64,000 bases of DNA from Duganella guangzhouensis (GTDB lineage Bacteria; Pseudomonadota; Gammaproteobacteria; Burkholderiales; Burkholderiaceae_D), in assembly GCF_009674535.1 (NCBI RefSeq), contig NZ_WKJK01000006.1, forward strand, positions 186,001-250,000, read 5' to 3'. Positions 10,127-19,669 of the stretch are shown piece by piece; position 1 is the first letter of the stretch; each line of letters begins with the position of its first letter. Under the pieces are notes generated by a model. It saw only the letters and a list, made by a program, of their open reading frames with translations, was not told the DNA's origin and did no database searches. A program made the position numbers and the translations under genes.

Positions 10127-10761
10127 AGTGGCCCCAGCAGGAAAGACTTGACCATCGAGTCGCTCTGGCTGCGCAGCGTCAGCGATACTTCCAGCCCGGT
10201 CGGCAGGGAAGAGATGACGCCCGAGGTGGCGACCGTCGAGACGCCATTGGCGGCGCGCCAGCCGCCGGCGCTGGCCGAGGTGGCGCCCGGTATCCAGAAG
10301 CGCGCGCTCATGGCCTGCACATTGGATTGCAGCGCCACCGTGGCGCCGGCATCGGTGTCGCCCAGCGCCGCCTGCCACATGGTGTCCAGTTGCAACAGCT
10401 CGCGGGTGGAGGCCGATTCGCGCCGGGTCAGCACGCCGTCGTTGATGCGGTAAGAAACCACTTGCAGCCGCGTGGCCTGGTTCTCGGCCATCACCAGCCG
10501 CACCAGCGTGACGCGGTTATCCTCGGCCTGCATATAGGCGCGGTTGTGCAGCACCGTGCTGCTGGCCAGGTTTTCGCAGTCGCTCTGCAGTTGGGCGAAG
10601 GCCAGTTGCAGGCCGCGGGTCTGTTCCATGTCCGCGGTCAGCGTGCCGCGCGAGCGCATGATGCTGTCCAGGCCACGCCAGCCCAGCACCGCGATCACCG
10701 CCAGGATCGAAATCGCCAGCAGCAGTTCAATCAGCGTAAAGCCGCGCGCACGAGACGTCAT
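10123..10761 (-). CDS. gspJ: Type II secretion minor pseudopilin GspJ
   Basis: Minor pseudopilin that joins GspI and GspK in the tip complex. 212 residues. The prepilin motif ARGFTLIELLLAISI lies at residues 5-19, with cleavage after Gly and Glu at mature +5. The globular domain includes the usual GspJ stretch RDGVLTRR-like (YRINDGVLTRRE, about 105-116). Start and stop overlap neighbours by 4 bp each. Confidence 0.95.
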   Translation of the reverse strand: MTSRARGFTLIELLLAISILAVIAVLGWRGLDSIMRSRGTLTADMEQTRGLQLAFAQLQSDCENLASSTVLHNRAYMQAEDNRVTLVRLVMAENQATRLQVVSYRINDGVLTRRESASTRELLQLDTMWQAALGDTDAGATVALQSNVQAMSARFWIPGATSASAGGWRAANGVSTVATSGVISSLPTGLEVSLTLRSQSDSMVKSFLLGPL

Positions 10762-11126
10762 GAATTCAGCACCAGTTGCACCAGCTTGATGATGCGGCGC
10801 TCCGGATGCGCCACCTCATACACACTGACCTCGACGCGGCGGAAGCGCGGGTTGGCGGTGGCAATCACTTCTTCCTCGCAGCTCAGCGGCAGATCGCCCT
10901 GCGGGCAATCGTAGGAAGTCTTGCCGATCGGTGGAAACACCTTGGACAGGCGCATCTGCACCAGCCGGTTCTCAGCCGACCAGGTGGCCATCATATGGGT
11001 GCGCAGGCCGTCGCTGTTGGCGGTCAGGCTGCCGACCGCGCGCAGCGACGCGATCAGCGCGGTGGCGACGATCATCAGCGCGACCAGCACTTCCAGCATG
11101 GTGAAGCCTCGGCTAGGTGCGCGCAT
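10758..11126 (-). CDS. gspI: Type II secretion minor pseudopilin GspI
   Basis: Minor pseudopilin. 122 residues from MRAPSRGFTMLEVLVALMIV: leader MRAPSRG, mature FTMLE with the Glu at +5. The C-terminal part ending IIKLVQLVLNS is GspI-like. This start was chosen because the leader begins here; the open frame continues upstream without pilin features. Two bp separate it from the gspH stop. Confidence 0.95.
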   Translation of the reverse strand: MRAPSRGFTMLEVLVALMIVATALIASLRAVGSLTANSDGLRTHMMATWSAENRLVQMRLSKVFPPIGKTSYDCPQGDLPLSCEEEVIATANPRFRRVEVSVYEVAHPERRIIKLVQLVLNS

Positions 11127-11128
11127 CG

Positions 11129-11596
11129 TCAGTCCACCGTGAAATGGCCAATGCCGTCGGCGCGGATGGCAATCGTGGTGCCATCGCTGCTGGCCAGCGT
11201 CAGCACGAAAGGTTTGTCGACCGGCTCGCGGCCGAACACAATGCGCAAGCTCTGCTCCTGCATCGGCGGCGCCGGGTCCAGCAGCAAGGTCACCGGCGCG
11301 TGCTGGAATTCGCGCTCGCGCAGCAGCTCGTCCTGCGACAGTTGTTCCCATTGCTTGTTGTCGTTGCGGATCCAGAAGCGGTAGCTGTTGCTGTCCGCCT
11401 CGAACGCGATCTGGTGATCGCGCACGATGGCTTCGTCACGCGCCAGTTGCAGCAGCAGCGCGATGCGCTTGGCGTCCTGCAGCATGGACTGCTTCTGGCC
11501 CGGCATCGCGCTCAGCGACACCAGCCCCAGGGTGATGCCCAGGATGACCATCACCACCAGCAGTTCGATCAGCGTGAAGCCACGCGCGCGACGCAT
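11129..11596 (-). CDS. gspH: Type II secretion minor pseudopilin GspH
   Basis: Minor pseudopilin. 155 residues from MRRARGFTLIELLVVMVILG, a classical type IV prepilin leader. The GspH domain follows (LLLQLARDEAIVRDHQIAFE, about 50-69). An upstream in-frame ATG at 11647 would overlap gspG and put 17 extra residues before the leader, so it was not chosen. Confidence 0.95.
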   Translation of the reverse strand: MRRARGFTLIELLVVMVILGITLGLVSLSAMPGQKQSMLQDAKRIALLLQLARDEAIVRDHQIAFEADSNSYRFWIRNDNKQWEQLSQDELLREREFQHAPVTLLLDPAPPMQEQSLRIVFGREPVDKPFVLTLASSDGTTIAIRADGIGHFTVD

Positions 11597-11615
11597 GATA
11601 CGAACAATCGCCTGG

Positions 11616-12059
11616 TTAATTGTCCCAGGAGCCGATATCGGCATCATCGCCGGTGCCGCCCGGCTGGCCGTCGGCGCCGTAGGAGAACACGTCGATCTCG
11701 CCTTTAACGCCTGGGTACAAATACTGGTACGGGCTGCCCCACGGGTCTTTTGGCATCTTCTCCAGGTAGCCGCCGGCTTTCCAGCCGTTGGCGGCCGGGC
11801 CGCTGGTCGGCTTTTCGATCAGCGCGTTCAAGCCTTGTTCGGTGGTTGGATAACGCTGGTTATCCAGCTTGTACAGCTTGAGCGACTGCATGATGGTGGC
11901 GATATCCACCTTGGCGGCGGCGATCTTCGATTCGCCGGTACGGTTCAGCAGCTTCGGCACCACCAGGGCAGCCAGCACACCCATGATGACCACGACTACC
12001 ATGATCTCGATCAGGGTGAAACCACCCTGGGCACGGCGACGAAAGGTAAACTTTTTCAT
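11616..12059 (-). CDS. gspG: Type II secretion major pseudopilin GspG
   Basis: Major pseudopilin, first gene of the gsp operon. 147 residues: leader MKKFTFRRRAQGG, mature FTLIEIMVVVVIMGVLAALV, then the C-terminal region with the GspG signature YPTTEQGLNALIEKP and the calcium-site segment near GQPGGTGDDADIGSWDN. The 135 bp upstream, to moeB, should hold the operon promoter; a TATACT-like hexamer is present there but no convincing -35. Confidence 0.97.
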   Translation of the reverse strand: MKKFTFRRRAQGGFTLIEIMVVVVIMGVLAALVVPKLLNRTGESKIAAAKVDIATIMQSLKLYKLDNQRYPTTEQGLNALIEKPTSGPAANGWKAGGYLEKMPKDPWGSPYQYLYPGVKGEIDVFSYGADGQPGGTGDDADIGSWDN

Positions 12060-12194
12060 AATCGGGTAACAAATAAAAATGAGTGCAGAGTATAAGGCCG
12101 ATTTAAGGCAGCGGCGACATTTGGCCGTGATTTATCCGCTTTGGCGCTTAATTCGATCTTAATATGACAGTTTCTTTACATGGGCTTACGAGTG

Positions 12195-12950
12195 TTAGCG
12201 ACTTTGAGCGGCGCACACCGGACAAGCGTCGTTTCGCCCCACAGCGATGCTGGTCCATTCCATGTACAGGCCATCCAGCATCATCAGGCGCCCGGCCAGC
12301 GAGCCGCCCACACCCATCAGCAGCTTGAGCGCCTCGGCCGCCTGCATCGCGCCCACCACGCCCACCAGCGGCGCGAACACGCCCATGGTGGAGCAGGCCA
12401 CATCCTCAAACTTCTGATCCTGCGGGAACAGGCAGGAATAACAGGGCTGCGCGCCGCTGCGGGGATCGAACACGCTGATCTGGCCATCGAAGCGGATCAC
12501 CGCGCCGGACACCAACGGTGTATGCGCCGCCACGCAGGCGCGGTTCACCGCGTGACGGGTGGCGAAGTTGTCGGTGCAGTCCAGCACCACGTCGGCGGCG
12601 GCCACCAGTTCGGCCAGACGCGCGTCGTCAACCCGCTCAACCAGCGCGGTGATAGCGATCTCCGGGTTGATCTGCTGTAGCGTGAGGCGTGCCGATTCGG
12701 CCTTGGGCTGGCCCACCCGCTCGGTGGTGTGGGCGATCTGACGCTGCAGATTGGTCAGGTCGACGTCATCGTTGTCGACCAGCGTCAGGTGGCCGACGCC
12801 GGCCGAGGCCAGATACATGGCGGCCGGAGAACCGAGGCCGCCGGCGCCGATCACCAGCGCATGCGCATCGAGCAGCTTTTGCTGGCCCTCGATGCCGATT
12901 TCGTCCAGCAGGATATGGCGCGAGTAGCGCAGCAATTGTGCGTCGTTCAT
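12195..12950 (-). CDS. moeB: ThiF/MoeB family adenylyltransferase
   Basis: Likely activates the C-terminal glycine of a ubiquitin-like sulfur carrier (MoaD or ThiS) by adenylation. 251 residues from MNDAQLLRYSRHILLDEIG, the standard MoeB start. The nucleotide loop GAGGLGSP is near residue 34, with LVDNDDVDLTNLQRQ near 58-72. Two CxxC zinc pairs are visible: CYSC near 172 and CPVC near 244. The frame stays open upstream into ctpA but carries no further homology. It is the last gene of the gpmA-envC-ctpA-moeB run. MoeB and ThiF cannot be separated from sequence alone. Confidence 0.92.
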   Translation of the reverse strand: MNDAQLLRYSRHILLDEIGIEGQQKLLDAHALVIGAGGLGSPAAMYLASAGVGHLTLVDNDDVDLTNLQRQIAHTTERVGQPKAESARLTLQQINPEIAITALVERVDDARLAELVAAADVVLDCTDNFATRHAVNRACVAAHTPLVSGAVIRFDGQISVFDPRSGAQPCYSCLFPQDQKFEDVACSTMGVFAPLVGVVGAMQAAEALKLLMGVGGSLAGRLMMLDGLYMEWTSIAVGRNDACPVCAAQSR

Positions 12951-12978
12951 CGTCTCTGCGGCGTGGGCGCGCGCCGTT

Positions 12979-14460
12979 TTATTTGGCTTTGGTTTCGGGC
13001 TGCAGCGGCTTCGGTGGCTGCGGCGGCGTATCCGGCTTGCTCTCGCCAACATCGTTGGCCGGGGCGGCGGCGGCATCGGCCTTGGCCAGCTTGACCGGCA
13101 AGCCCTTGAAGTGATTGATCGCCTGCGCCAGCTGGAAGTCATCCTTGGAGCCGAATTCCACCGGCTTGGTTTTCTTCGCCAGCACCGCCAGCGACTGCTC
13201 ATCCTCCAGCGGATCGCGTTTGACGTCGGCTTCCGGGTCCTTGTCGTTGCCCAGATGTTTTTGCAGATCGGCCTCGCGCACGCGCAGCCGTTCCAGGCCA
13301 TCGCCGTCAGCGCTTTCGTCGACCAGCAGATCCGGCGTGATGCCGCGCGCCTGGATGGCGCGGTTCTTTGGCGTGTAGTAGCGGGCGGTGGTCAGCTTGA
13401 CGGCGGTATCGGCGGTCAGCTGGCGCAGCGTCTGCACCGAACCCTTGCCGAAGGTCTGCGAACCCATGATGATGGCGCGCTTGTAGTCCTGCAGAGCGCC
13501 GGCGACAATCTCCGACGCCGACGCCGAGCCACCATTGACCAGCACAACCATCGGCACGTCCTTCAGCGCGGCCGGCAGCTTGGCCAGCGGATCGGCCTTG
13601 GCGCGCGGCGCGTAGAATTCCTGGCGACCGTAGAAGGTCTCCTTGGAGCTCAGCAGCTGACCATTGGTGGAAACGATCACCGAATCCTTGGGCAGGAAGG
13701 CGGCCGAAACGCCGATCGCGCCCGGCACCACACCGCCCGGATCATTGCGCAGATCCAGCACCAGACCCTTGATGTGCGGGTCTTGCTGATACAGCGCAGC
13801 AATCTTCTTCGCCATGTCATCGACGGTCGGTTCCTGGAACTGCGAGATGCGCAGCCACGCATAACCCGGCTCGATGATCTTGGCCTTGACGCTCTGCACG
13901 CGGATTTCCTCGCGCGTGATGTTGAACACCAGCGGCTTGTCCTCGTCCTTGCGGCTGATGGTGACACTGACCTTGGAGTGCGGCTCGCCGCGCATCTTCT
14001 TCACCGACTCGTCCAGCGACACGCCCTTGATCAGCGTGCCGTCGATGCGGGTGATCACGTCGCCGGCCTTGATGCCGGCCTTGAAGGCGGGCGTATCCTC
14101 GATCGGCGACACCACTTTGATGTAGCCGTCTTCCAGCCCGACCTCGACGCCGATGCCGACGAATTTGCCGGCCACGGTCTCGCGCATTTCGCGGAAGGCT
14201 TTTTTATCCAGGTAGACCGAGTGCGGGTCCAGCGACGACACCATGCCGGAAATGGCTTCGGTCAGCAGTTTTTTATCGTCCACGCTTTCGACGTAGTCGG
14301 TCTTGATCAGACCGAACACGTCCGACAGCTGGCGCAACTCCTCCAGCGGCAACGGCGCGCCGGTGACTTTTTGCGCGATGGCGGAAAACTGGAAGGAGGC
14401 GGCAACGCCAGCCACCATACCGAGGCCGATCAGGCCGATGCTCTTGACTTTGTTGCCCAT
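12979..14460 (-). CDS. ctpA: S41 family C-terminal processing peptidase
   Basis: Periplasmic serine protease that trims or degrades envelope proteins. 493 residues: N-terminal TM/signal (about 6-27), PDZ domain with GIGVEVGLEDGYIKVVSPIEDTPA (split about 97-120), then the S41 core. The catalytic Ser is in NGGSASASEI and the Lys in SQTFGKGSVQ, the Ser/Lys dyad of the family. The C-terminal 90 residues are a charged, Pro-rich tail. The gene follows envC by 15 bp, a frequent pairing in which EnvC and a Ctp protease act on cell-wall hydrolase control. Confidence 0.95.
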   Translation of the reverse strand: MGNKVKSIGLIGLGMVAGVAASFQFSAIAQKVTGAPLPLEELRQLSDVFGLIKTDYVESVDDKKLLTEAISGMVSSLDPHSVYLDKKAFREMRETVAGKFVGIGVEVGLEDGYIKVVSPIEDTPAFKAGIKAGDVITRIDGTLIKGVSLDESVKKMRGEPHSKVSVTISRKDEDKPLVFNITREEIRVQSVKAKIIEPGYAWLRISQFQEPTVDDMAKKIAALYQQDPHIKGLVLDLRNDPGGVVPGAIGVSAAFLPKDSVIVSTNGQLLSSKETFYGRQEFYAPRAKADPLAKLPAALKDVPMVVLVNGGSASASEIVAGALQDYKRAIIMGSQTFGKGSVQTLRQLTADTAVKLTTARYYTPKNRAIQARGITPDLLVDESADGDGLERLRVREADLQKHLGNDKDPEADVKRDPLEDEQSLAVLAKKTKPVEFGSKDDFQLAQAINHFKGLPVKLAKADAAAAPANDVGESKPDTPPQPPKPLQPETKAK

Positions 14461-14475
14461 ATTTTCCGCTGAACC

Positions 14476-15963
14476 TTAAAACTTGACCCAGCCTGCCGGG
14501 TCGAATGGTGCGCCCTGATGGCGAAGTTCAAAGTATAGCCCCGATTCCTCGTTGCCGCCGCTGTTACCTGCGCTGGCGATGGCGTCGCCAGCTTTAACGA
14601 TGTCACCGGCCCGTTTGAGCAGCGACTGGTTATTGCCATAAATACTCATGTACTGGCCGCCGTGATCGACAATGATCAGATTGCCGAAGCCGCGCAGCCA
14701 ATCGGCGAACACCACCCGGCCGCCGGCCACGGCGTGCACGTCGGCGCCCTCGCTGGCGCGGATGAACACGCCCTTCCAGCTGGGGCCATCGCCACGGCGG
14801 GCGCCGAACTTGGCGGCCAGCTTGCCGGCCACCGGCATCCGCAACTGGCCTTTCAGGCTGGCGAAGGCGCCGGCCGGGGCGGCGGGCGCCAGCGCGATAT
14901 CGGCCGCCTTGGCCGGCGGCGGCGACTCTTCCTCGCGTGGCGCCGGGGCCGGGCTTGGCTTGATGGCGGCCACTTTCGGTTCATCGGCATCGATCGCATC
15001 GGCCGGGTTGGGCGCAGCAGGCGCTGGCTGGACCGGCTTGATGGTGCCGGACTTGCTGTTGTTGGCCTTGGCCAGGCGCTGGCGTTCGGCCTCGGCGGCG
15101 GCCTTGGCTTTGGCCAGCGCGCGCGCTTCGGCGTCCGCCTTGGCCTTGGCCGCCTTGGCGGCGGCCAGCTGTTCCTGGCGCTTCTTCTCGGCGGCGGCCG
15201 CAGCGGCCTGCTCGGCGATCAGTTTATTCAGTTTATCAACCAGACCGGTGATGCGCTGCTCGTCGCGCTCCAGATTGCCCGCTTCCTTGCGCTGGGCCAC
15301 CAGTTTCTTCGACAGCGTGGTCAGCAGGGCGGCGCGGCGCGCCTTCTCCTGCTCCAGCTTGGTTTTCTGCTGCAATTGCTCCTGGGCGATTTCTTCCAGC
15401 TCATCCTTGGCGTTCTGCGCCTGCTCCTGGTTGACCTCGACCGCCTTCAGATTGGCGCGCAATTGCTCCAGCAGCCGCGCCTGCGCTTGCGACACATAGG
15501 CCAGCATTTGCAGATCACGGTTGATGCGGTTGGGATTGTCGCCGGACAGCAGCAACTTGATGCGGTCTTCGTTACCGGCCACGTATTGCTCGCGCAGCAG
15601 CTTGGCCAGCTGCTGCTTTTGCTGCGCCACCGTGGCGGCCAGCCGCTCGTGCTCGCCCGACAGCGTTTGCAGTTTGACATTGGTGTCGCCCTGCTCCTGC
15701 TGCAAGTCGCGCAACGCGCGGTTGGCGTCCGAAATCGCCTGTTCGGACTCGGCCAGCGTGTCGGCGGCGTCGTCCTTGGCGGATTCGGTCTTGCTGATGT
15801 CTTTCTTGAGCGCACCGAGCTTTTGCTGCAAGCCGACGCGCTCGGCCTCGGCCGCCGCTTTCTGCTTGCTGCGCTCGGTAACCTTGCCAAACGGCGCGGC
15901 CTGCGCGCCCAAGGCCAACATCAGCAGCAGCGCTGCCGCGTGGCGGAACGAAGATGAAGACAA
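14476..15963 (-). CDS. envC: EnvC-like LytM-domain murein hydrolase activator
   Basis: Periplasmic coiled-coil protein with a C-terminal LytM (M23) domain, expected to activate amidases during division. From the TTG at 15963 (MSSSSFRHAAALLLMLALGAQAAPF) it has a good signal peptide; the longer in-frame ATG at 16026 lies inside gpmA and adds non-homologous residues. The coiled-coil spans about 35-250, an Ala/Lys-rich linker about 255-380, LytM the last 110. The expected HxxxD zinc ligands are missing (KGVFIRASEGADV occupies that place), so it looks like a degenerate, regulatory LytM domain as in EnvC rather than an active endopeptidase. 495 residues. Confidence 0.9.
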   Translation of the reverse strand: MSSSSFRHAAALLLMLALGAQAAPFGKVTERSKQKAAAEAERVGLQQKLGALKKDISKTESAKDDAADTLAESEQAISDANRALRDLQQEQGDTNVKLQTLSGEHERLAATVAQQKQQLAKLLREQYVAGNEDRIKLLLSGDNPNRINRDLQMLAYVSQAQARLLEQLRANLKAVEVNQEQAQNAKDELEEIAQEQLQQKTKLEQEKARRAALLTTLSKKLVAQRKEAGNLERDEQRITGLVDKLNKLIAEQAAAAAAEKKRQEQLAAAKAAKAKADAEARALAKAKAAAEAERQRLAKANNSKSGTIKPVQPAPAAPNPADAIDADEPKVAAIKPSPAPAPREEESPPPAKAADIALAPAAPAGAFASLKGQLRMPVAGKLAAKFGARRGDGPSWKGVFIRASEGADVHAVAGGRVVFADWLRGFGNLIIVDHGGQYMSIYGNNQSLLKRAGDIVKAGDAIASAGNSGGNEESGLYFELRHQGAPFDPAGWVKF

Positions 15964-15964
15964 A

Positions 15965-16711
15965 TTACTTGGCCTTGCCCTGGTTGGCCACGGCGGCTTG
16001 CGCGGCGGCGATGGCGTCGGCGTCACCCAGGTAGTAGTGACGGATCGGTTTCAGGTTCTCGTCCAGCTCGTACACCAGCGGGGTGCCGTTCGGGATGTTG
16101 AGGCCGACGATGTCGTTGTCGCTGATGCCGTCCAGCATCTTGATCAGCGCGCGCAGGCTGTTGCCGTGGGCCGAGATGATGATCTTCTTGCCAGCCTTGA
16201 TGGCCGGGGCGATTTCCTCGTCCCAGGCTGGCACCACGCGCGCCACGGTATCTTTCAGGCACTCGGTCAGCGGGATCTGCTCCTTCGACAGGCCGGCGTA
16301 GCGCGGATCGTTGAACGACACGCGGTCGTCATTGGCTTCCAGCGCTGGCGGCGGGGTGTCGTAGCTGCGGCGCCAAACGAGCACTTGCTCGTCGCCGTAC
16401 TTGGCGGCGGTCTCGCCCTTGTCCAGGCCCTGCAGCGCGCCGTAGTGACGTTCGTTCAGGCGCCAGTCGTTCTTGATTGGCAGATACATCGCATCCATCT
16501 CGTCCAGCGCCAGCCACAGCGTGCGCACCGCGCGCTTCAGCACCGAGGTGTAAGCCAGATCAAAGGTGAAGCCGGCTTCCTTCAGCAGCTTGCCGGCCTG
16601 CTTGGCTTCGTTGATGCCTTTTTCAGTCAGATCGACATCGGTCCAGCCGGTGAAGCGGTTCGACAGGTTCCAGGTGGATTCGCCGTGGCGCATGAAAACG
16701 ATTTTGTACAT
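15965..16711 (-). CDS. gpmA: 2,3-bisphosphoglycerate-dependent phosphoglycerate mutase
   Basis: Interconverts 3- and 2-phosphoglycerate in glycolysis. 248 residues. The phosphohistidine motif MRHGESTWN puts the catalytic His at residue 9. [12 protein letters not shown] (near 84-95) and the second His in [10 protein letters not shown] (near 183) are the dPGM hallmarks. First gene of a minus-strand run (gpmA-envC-ctpA-moeB), divergent from the rhodanese gene across 99 bp. Confidence 0.97.
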   Translation of the reverse strand: MYKIVFMRHGESTWNLSNRFTGWTDVDLTEKGINEAKQAGKLLKEAGFTFDLAYTSVLKRAVRTLWLALDEMDAMYLPIKNDWRLNERHYGALQGLDKGETAAKYGDEQVLVWRRSYDTPPPALEANDDRVSFNDPRYAGLSKEQIPLTECLKDTVARVVPAWDEEIAPAIKAGKKIIISAHGNSLRALIKMLDGISDNDIVGLNIPNGTPLVYELDENLKPIRHYYLGDADAIAAAQAAVANQGKAK

Positions 16712-16774
16712 ATGGACTATCTTTTCAGAAAAGTTGGAAAACCGGTGCTTTGAGTATGCTTACAGCTTCTATTT

Positions 16775-16780
16775 TATAAT
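16775..16780 (+). promoter_or_regulatory. Possible -10 element for rhodanese-grxC
   Basis: A consensus TATAAT lies 31 bp before the GTG start of the rhodanese gene in the gpmA/rhodanese divergent spacer. The best -35 (TTGAGT at 16750) is 19 bp away, slightly long. Confidence 0.4.
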
Positions 16781-16810
16781 GCGCAGATTAAGTTCAACCA
16801 TTGGATTCCT

Positions 16811-17212
16811 GTGAAATTCTTCATTGACAATATTTTACTGATCGCCATCGTGCTGATTTCCGGCGGCGCCCTGCTGTGGCCGGCGCTGACCCAGCGCGGC
16901 AAGCGTGGCACCCCGCAAGACATCACCATGTTGATTAATCGCGGCAAGACCACCATCTTGGACGTACGCGATGCCAAGGAATACGCCGAAGGCCACCTGG
17001 CGGATGCCAAGAATATCCCGCTGGCCGAGCTGGACACCCGCATCGGTGAACTGGACAAATTTAAAAGCCGCAGCCTGATCGTGGTCTGCAAGAGCGGCGC
17101 CCGCGCCTCGTCGGCGGCCGCCAAACTGGCCAAAGCTGGCTTTGCCGACGTGATCAATCTGGACGGTGGCATTGCCGCCTGGCAAAAAGCCGGCCTGCCG
17201 CTGGCCAAATAA
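16811..17212 (+). CDS. Membrane-anchored rhodanese-like protein
   Basis: Probable sulfurtransferase facing the cytoplasm or periplasm from a membrane anchor. 133 residues from a GTG start: N-terminal TM (about 5-26), then one rhodanese domain with DVRDAKEYAEGHL (about 49-61) and the active-site loop CKSGAR with Cys near residue 97. It precedes grxC by 10 bp, a usual arrangement upstream of secB in beta- and gammaproteobacteria. The physiological acceptor is unknown. Confidence 0.92.
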   Translation: MKFFIDNILLIAIVLISGGALLWPALTQRGKRGTPQDITMLINRGKTTILDVRDAKEYAEGHLADAKNIPLAELDTRIGELDKFKSRSLIVVCKSGARASSAAAKLAKAGFADVINLDGGIAAWQKAGLPLAK

Positions 17213-17222
17213 GGAGCACATC

Positions 17223-17483
17223 ATGAGCGCCGAAGTGATTATGTACACCACCGCCGTCTGCCCTTACTGCATCCGCGCCGAGCGTCTGCTGGAAGCCAAG
17301 GGCGTGACCGGGCTGAAAAAAATCCGCGTCGACCTCGACCCGGAGCAACGCATCAGCATGATGCAAAAGACCGGTCGCCGCACCGTGCCGCAGATTTACA
17401 TCGGCGACACCCACGTTGGCGGTTTTGACGATTTGTATGCGCTGGATCAAGCGGGCGGCCTGACCCCCTTGTTAAATGGCTAA
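17223..17483 (+). CDS. grxC: Glutaredoxin 3
   Basis: Glutathione-dependent thiol-disulfide oxidoreductase. 86 residues, thioredoxin fold. The dithiol active site CPYC is at about residues 13-16, with the cis-Pro segment TVPQIYIGD near 53-61 and GGFDDL near 65. An AAGGAG ribosome site sits just upstream, overlapping the rhodanese stop region. Third-gene partner secB follows after 137 bp. Confidence 0.96.
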   Translation: MSAEVIMYTTAVCPYCIRAERLLEAKGVTGLKKIRVDLDPEQRISMMQKTGRRTVPQIYIGDTHVGGFDDLYALDQAGGLTPLLNG

Positions 17484-17620
17484 TGGACCTCATAATACAA
17501 CGCGGGTTGGGAAATCCTTTGAAACCATAATGGTTTTGATACAATTGCCCTCGCGTTTGATTTGAGCTGTCTTCTGGCCATACCAAGCAAACATCATTGA
17601 AACTACAACGAAAGCGTTCC

Positions 17621-18094
17621 ATGTCTGAAGAAAACCTGCAACCAGTATTCCAAATCCAACGCGTCTACCTGAAAGATCTGTCGCTGGAGCAACCTAACTC
17701 GCCGGCGATTTTCCTGGAACAGGAAGCGCCGACCATCGAAGTCGCACTGGACGTTGGCGCCGAGCCGCTGGCCGAAGGCATCTTCGAATCGACCGTCACC
17801 ATCACCGTGACCGCCAAAGTCAAAGACAAAGTGGCTTTCCTGGTAGAAGGCAAGCAAGCCGGCATCTTCGAAGCCCGCAACATCCCTGCTGAGCAGCTGG
17901 ATCCGCTGCTGGGCATCGGCTGCCCGAACATCGTTTACCCATACCTGCGTTCGAACATCGCCGACGTGATCACCCGTGCCGGCTTCCCGCCAGTGCACCT
18001 GGCCGAGATCAACTTCGAAGTGTTCTACCAGCAGCGTCAACAAGCGATCGCCGAAGCTGCCGCCAACGCGCCAGCCGCCGACGCAACCCACTAA
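17621..18094 (+). CDS. secB: Protein-export chaperone SecB
   Basis: Tetrameric cytosolic chaperone that keeps presecretory proteins unfolded and hands them to SecA. 157 residues from [20 protein letters not shown]. The conserved [18 protein letters not shown] and [16 protein letters not shown] segments are present. An in-frame TTG at 17597 would add eight basic residues not found in the family, so the ATG is preferred. Confidence 0.97.
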   Translation: MSEENLQPVFQIQRVYLKDLSLEQPNSPAIFLEQEAPTIEVALDVGAEPLAEGIFESTVTITVTAKVKDKVAFLVEGKQAGIFEARNIPAEQLDPLLGIGCPNIVYPYLRSNIADVITRAGFPPVHLAEINFEVFYQQRQQAIAEAAANAPAADATH

Positions 18095-18108
18095 GCACTT
18101 GCTTCATC

Positions 18109-18137
18109 ACCGCCGGGCGCCTGTCCGGCGGTAGTTT
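18109..18137 (+). terminator. Probable terminator after secB
   Basis: Perfect 8-bp stem ACCGCCGG/CCGGCGGT with an 8-nt loop, followed by a weak T-rich tail (AGTTTC). Lies between secB and the SH3 gene. Confidence 0.5.
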
Positions 18138-18156
18138 CACCCTCTCAAGGTAAGCC

Positions 18157-18600
18157 ATGACATTTCCCCGTTTGATCGCTGCTCTGACCATGACGCTGGC
18201 CGCTGCCGGCAGCCAGGCATACGACTTCAAAACGGTGGGCGCCAACCCGGTCATCCTGTACGACGCCCCGTCCACCAAGGGCGGCAAATTGTTTGTCGTG
18301 CCGCGCGGCGCGCCGCTGGAAGTGGTGCTGGCCTATGGCGAATGGCTGAAAGTGCGCGACGTCAACGGCGAACTGGCCTGGACCGAAGCCAAGGGACTGA
18401 GTCCCAAGCGCAACGTCATCATCAAAGTACCGAATCTGAAAATCCGCGCCACGCCGGACGACAGTGCCGCCACCGTGTTCACCGCCGACAAGGGCGTGCT
18501 GCTGGAGCTGAGCGAAAACGCCGCCGGCGGCTGGATCAAGGTGCGTCATCGCGACGGCCTGGTCGGTTACGTCAAGCAAACCGAAGTCTGGGGCATATAA
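18157..18600 (+). CDS. Secreted SH3-domain protein
   Basis: Small periplasmic protein of unknown role. 147 residues: signal peptide (about 1-21, ending SQA-Y) and two bacterial SH3-like repeats, about 25-80 (PVILYDAPSTKGGKLFVVPRG) and about 90-147 (LKIRATPDDSAATVFTADKG ... WIKVRHRDGLVGYVKQTEVWGI). SH3b domains often bind peptidoglycan. Conserved position between secB and gpsA in related genomes is my recollection, not checked. Confidence 0.85.
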   Translation: MTFPRLIAALTMTLAAAGSQAYDFKTVGANPVILYDAPSTKGGKLFVVPRGAPLEVVLAYGEWLKVRDVNGELAWTEAKGLSPKRNVIIKVPNLKIRATPDDSAATVFTADKGVLLELSENAAGGWIKVRHRDGLVGYVKQTEVWGI

Positions 18601-18640
18601 TTGCCGTAGCGGCGCCTCCCCGCGCGCCGAATGAGATCTC

Positions 18641-19669
18641 ATGCAAGATAACAAGAGCAAACAGGCGGACCGCGTCCGCAAGGTGAGCGTGCTCGGCGCT
18701 GGCGCCTGGGGCACCGCCGTGGCCATGGCACTGGCGCAGCGTCACGACGTCCAGCTGTGGGGCCGCAACGCCGCCGCGCTGGCGGAAATGGGCCGCGCCC
18801 GCGTCAACGCCGACTACCTGCCCGGCCAGCCCTTCCCCGAACGGCTGCACGTGGCGGCCGATTTCGACGCCGCGCTGGCCCATGTGGCCGAGCCCGGCAG
18901 CCTGCTGATCGCCGCCTGTCCGGTTGCCGGCCTGCGGCCGCTGCTGCAATCGCTGAAGGGTCGTCAGATCCCGAACGTGGTCTGGCTGTGCAAAGGCTTT
19001 GAATACGACACCGGCCTGCTGCCGCACCAGATCGTGCGCGAAGTGCTGGGTGACAGCGTGGCCGGCGGCGCCCTGTCCGGCCCGTCATTTGCGCAGGAAG
19101 TGGCCAAAGGGCTGCCGTGTGCGCTGACCATCGCCTCCGATTCCGCGACGCTGCGCGCCTGCGTGGTCGAGACCGCGCACGGCGGCAACATGCGGGTCTA
19201 CTCCAGCGAAGACCTGGTGGGCGTGGAAGTGGGTGGCGCGGTCAAAAACATCCTGGCCATCGCCACCGGCGCCGCCGACGGCCTGGGGCTGGGCCTGAAC
19301 GCGCGTGCCGCGCTGATCACGCGCGGCCTGGCCGAAATCACCCGCCTCGGCGTGGCGCTGGGCGGCCAGACCGAAACCTTCATGGGCCTGACCGGCATGG
19401 GCGATTTGATCCTGACCTGCACCGGCGACCTGTCGCGCAACCGCCGCGTCGGCCTCGGGCTGGCGCAGGGCAAAGCGCTGGATGTCATCGTGCAAGAGCT
19501 GGGTCACGTCGCCGAAGGCGTGCCTTGCGCCAAAGCCGTGCGCGAACTGGCGGCCCGGGTCGGCGTCGACATGCCGATCACCAACGCCGTGGCCGGTGTC
19601 CTGTTCGACGGCGACCAGCCGCAAGCCATGGTGGCCCGCCTGCTCGCCCGCGATCCCCGCGACGAGTAA
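18641..19669 (+). CDS. gpsA: Glycerol-3-phosphate dehydrogenase [NAD(P)+]
   Basis: Reduces dihydroxyacetone phosphate to sn-glycerol 3-phosphate for phospholipid synthesis. 342 residues. The Rossmann loop GAGAWGTA starts near residue 18; [11 protein letters not shown] near 147 and the catalytic Lys in [13 protein letters not shown] near 200 match the family. Its stop abuts the stop of the convergent DUF2461 gene with no gap. Confidence 0.97.
   Translation: MQDNKSKQADRVRKVSVLGAGAWGTAVAMALAQRHDVQLWGRNAAALAEMGRARVNADYLPGQPFPERLHVAADFDAALAHVAEPGSLLIAACPVAGLRPLLQSLKGRQIPNVVWLCKGFEYDTGLLPHQIVREVLGDSVAGGALSGPSFAQEVAKGLPCALTIASDSATLRACVVETAHGGNMRVYSSEDLVGVEVGGAVKNILAIATGAADGLGLGLNARAALITRGLAEITRLGVALGGQTETFMGLTGMGDLILTCTGDLSRNRRVGLGLAQGKALDVIVQELGHVAEGVPCAKAVRELAARVGVDMPITNAVAGVLFDGDQPQAMVARLLARDPRDE

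Noticed and set aside
12951..13301. N-terminal extension of moeB, and similar extensions of gspH, gspI, gspK, petC, sspB and rep
   Set aside because: The frames stay open upstream but overlap neighbouring genes and lack family homology; the internal starts give canonical N-termini.
16393..16711. Assigning gpmA-envC-ctpA-moeB as part of the secretion operon
   Set aside because: A 135-bp gap with probable promoter separates moeB from gspG and the functions differ.
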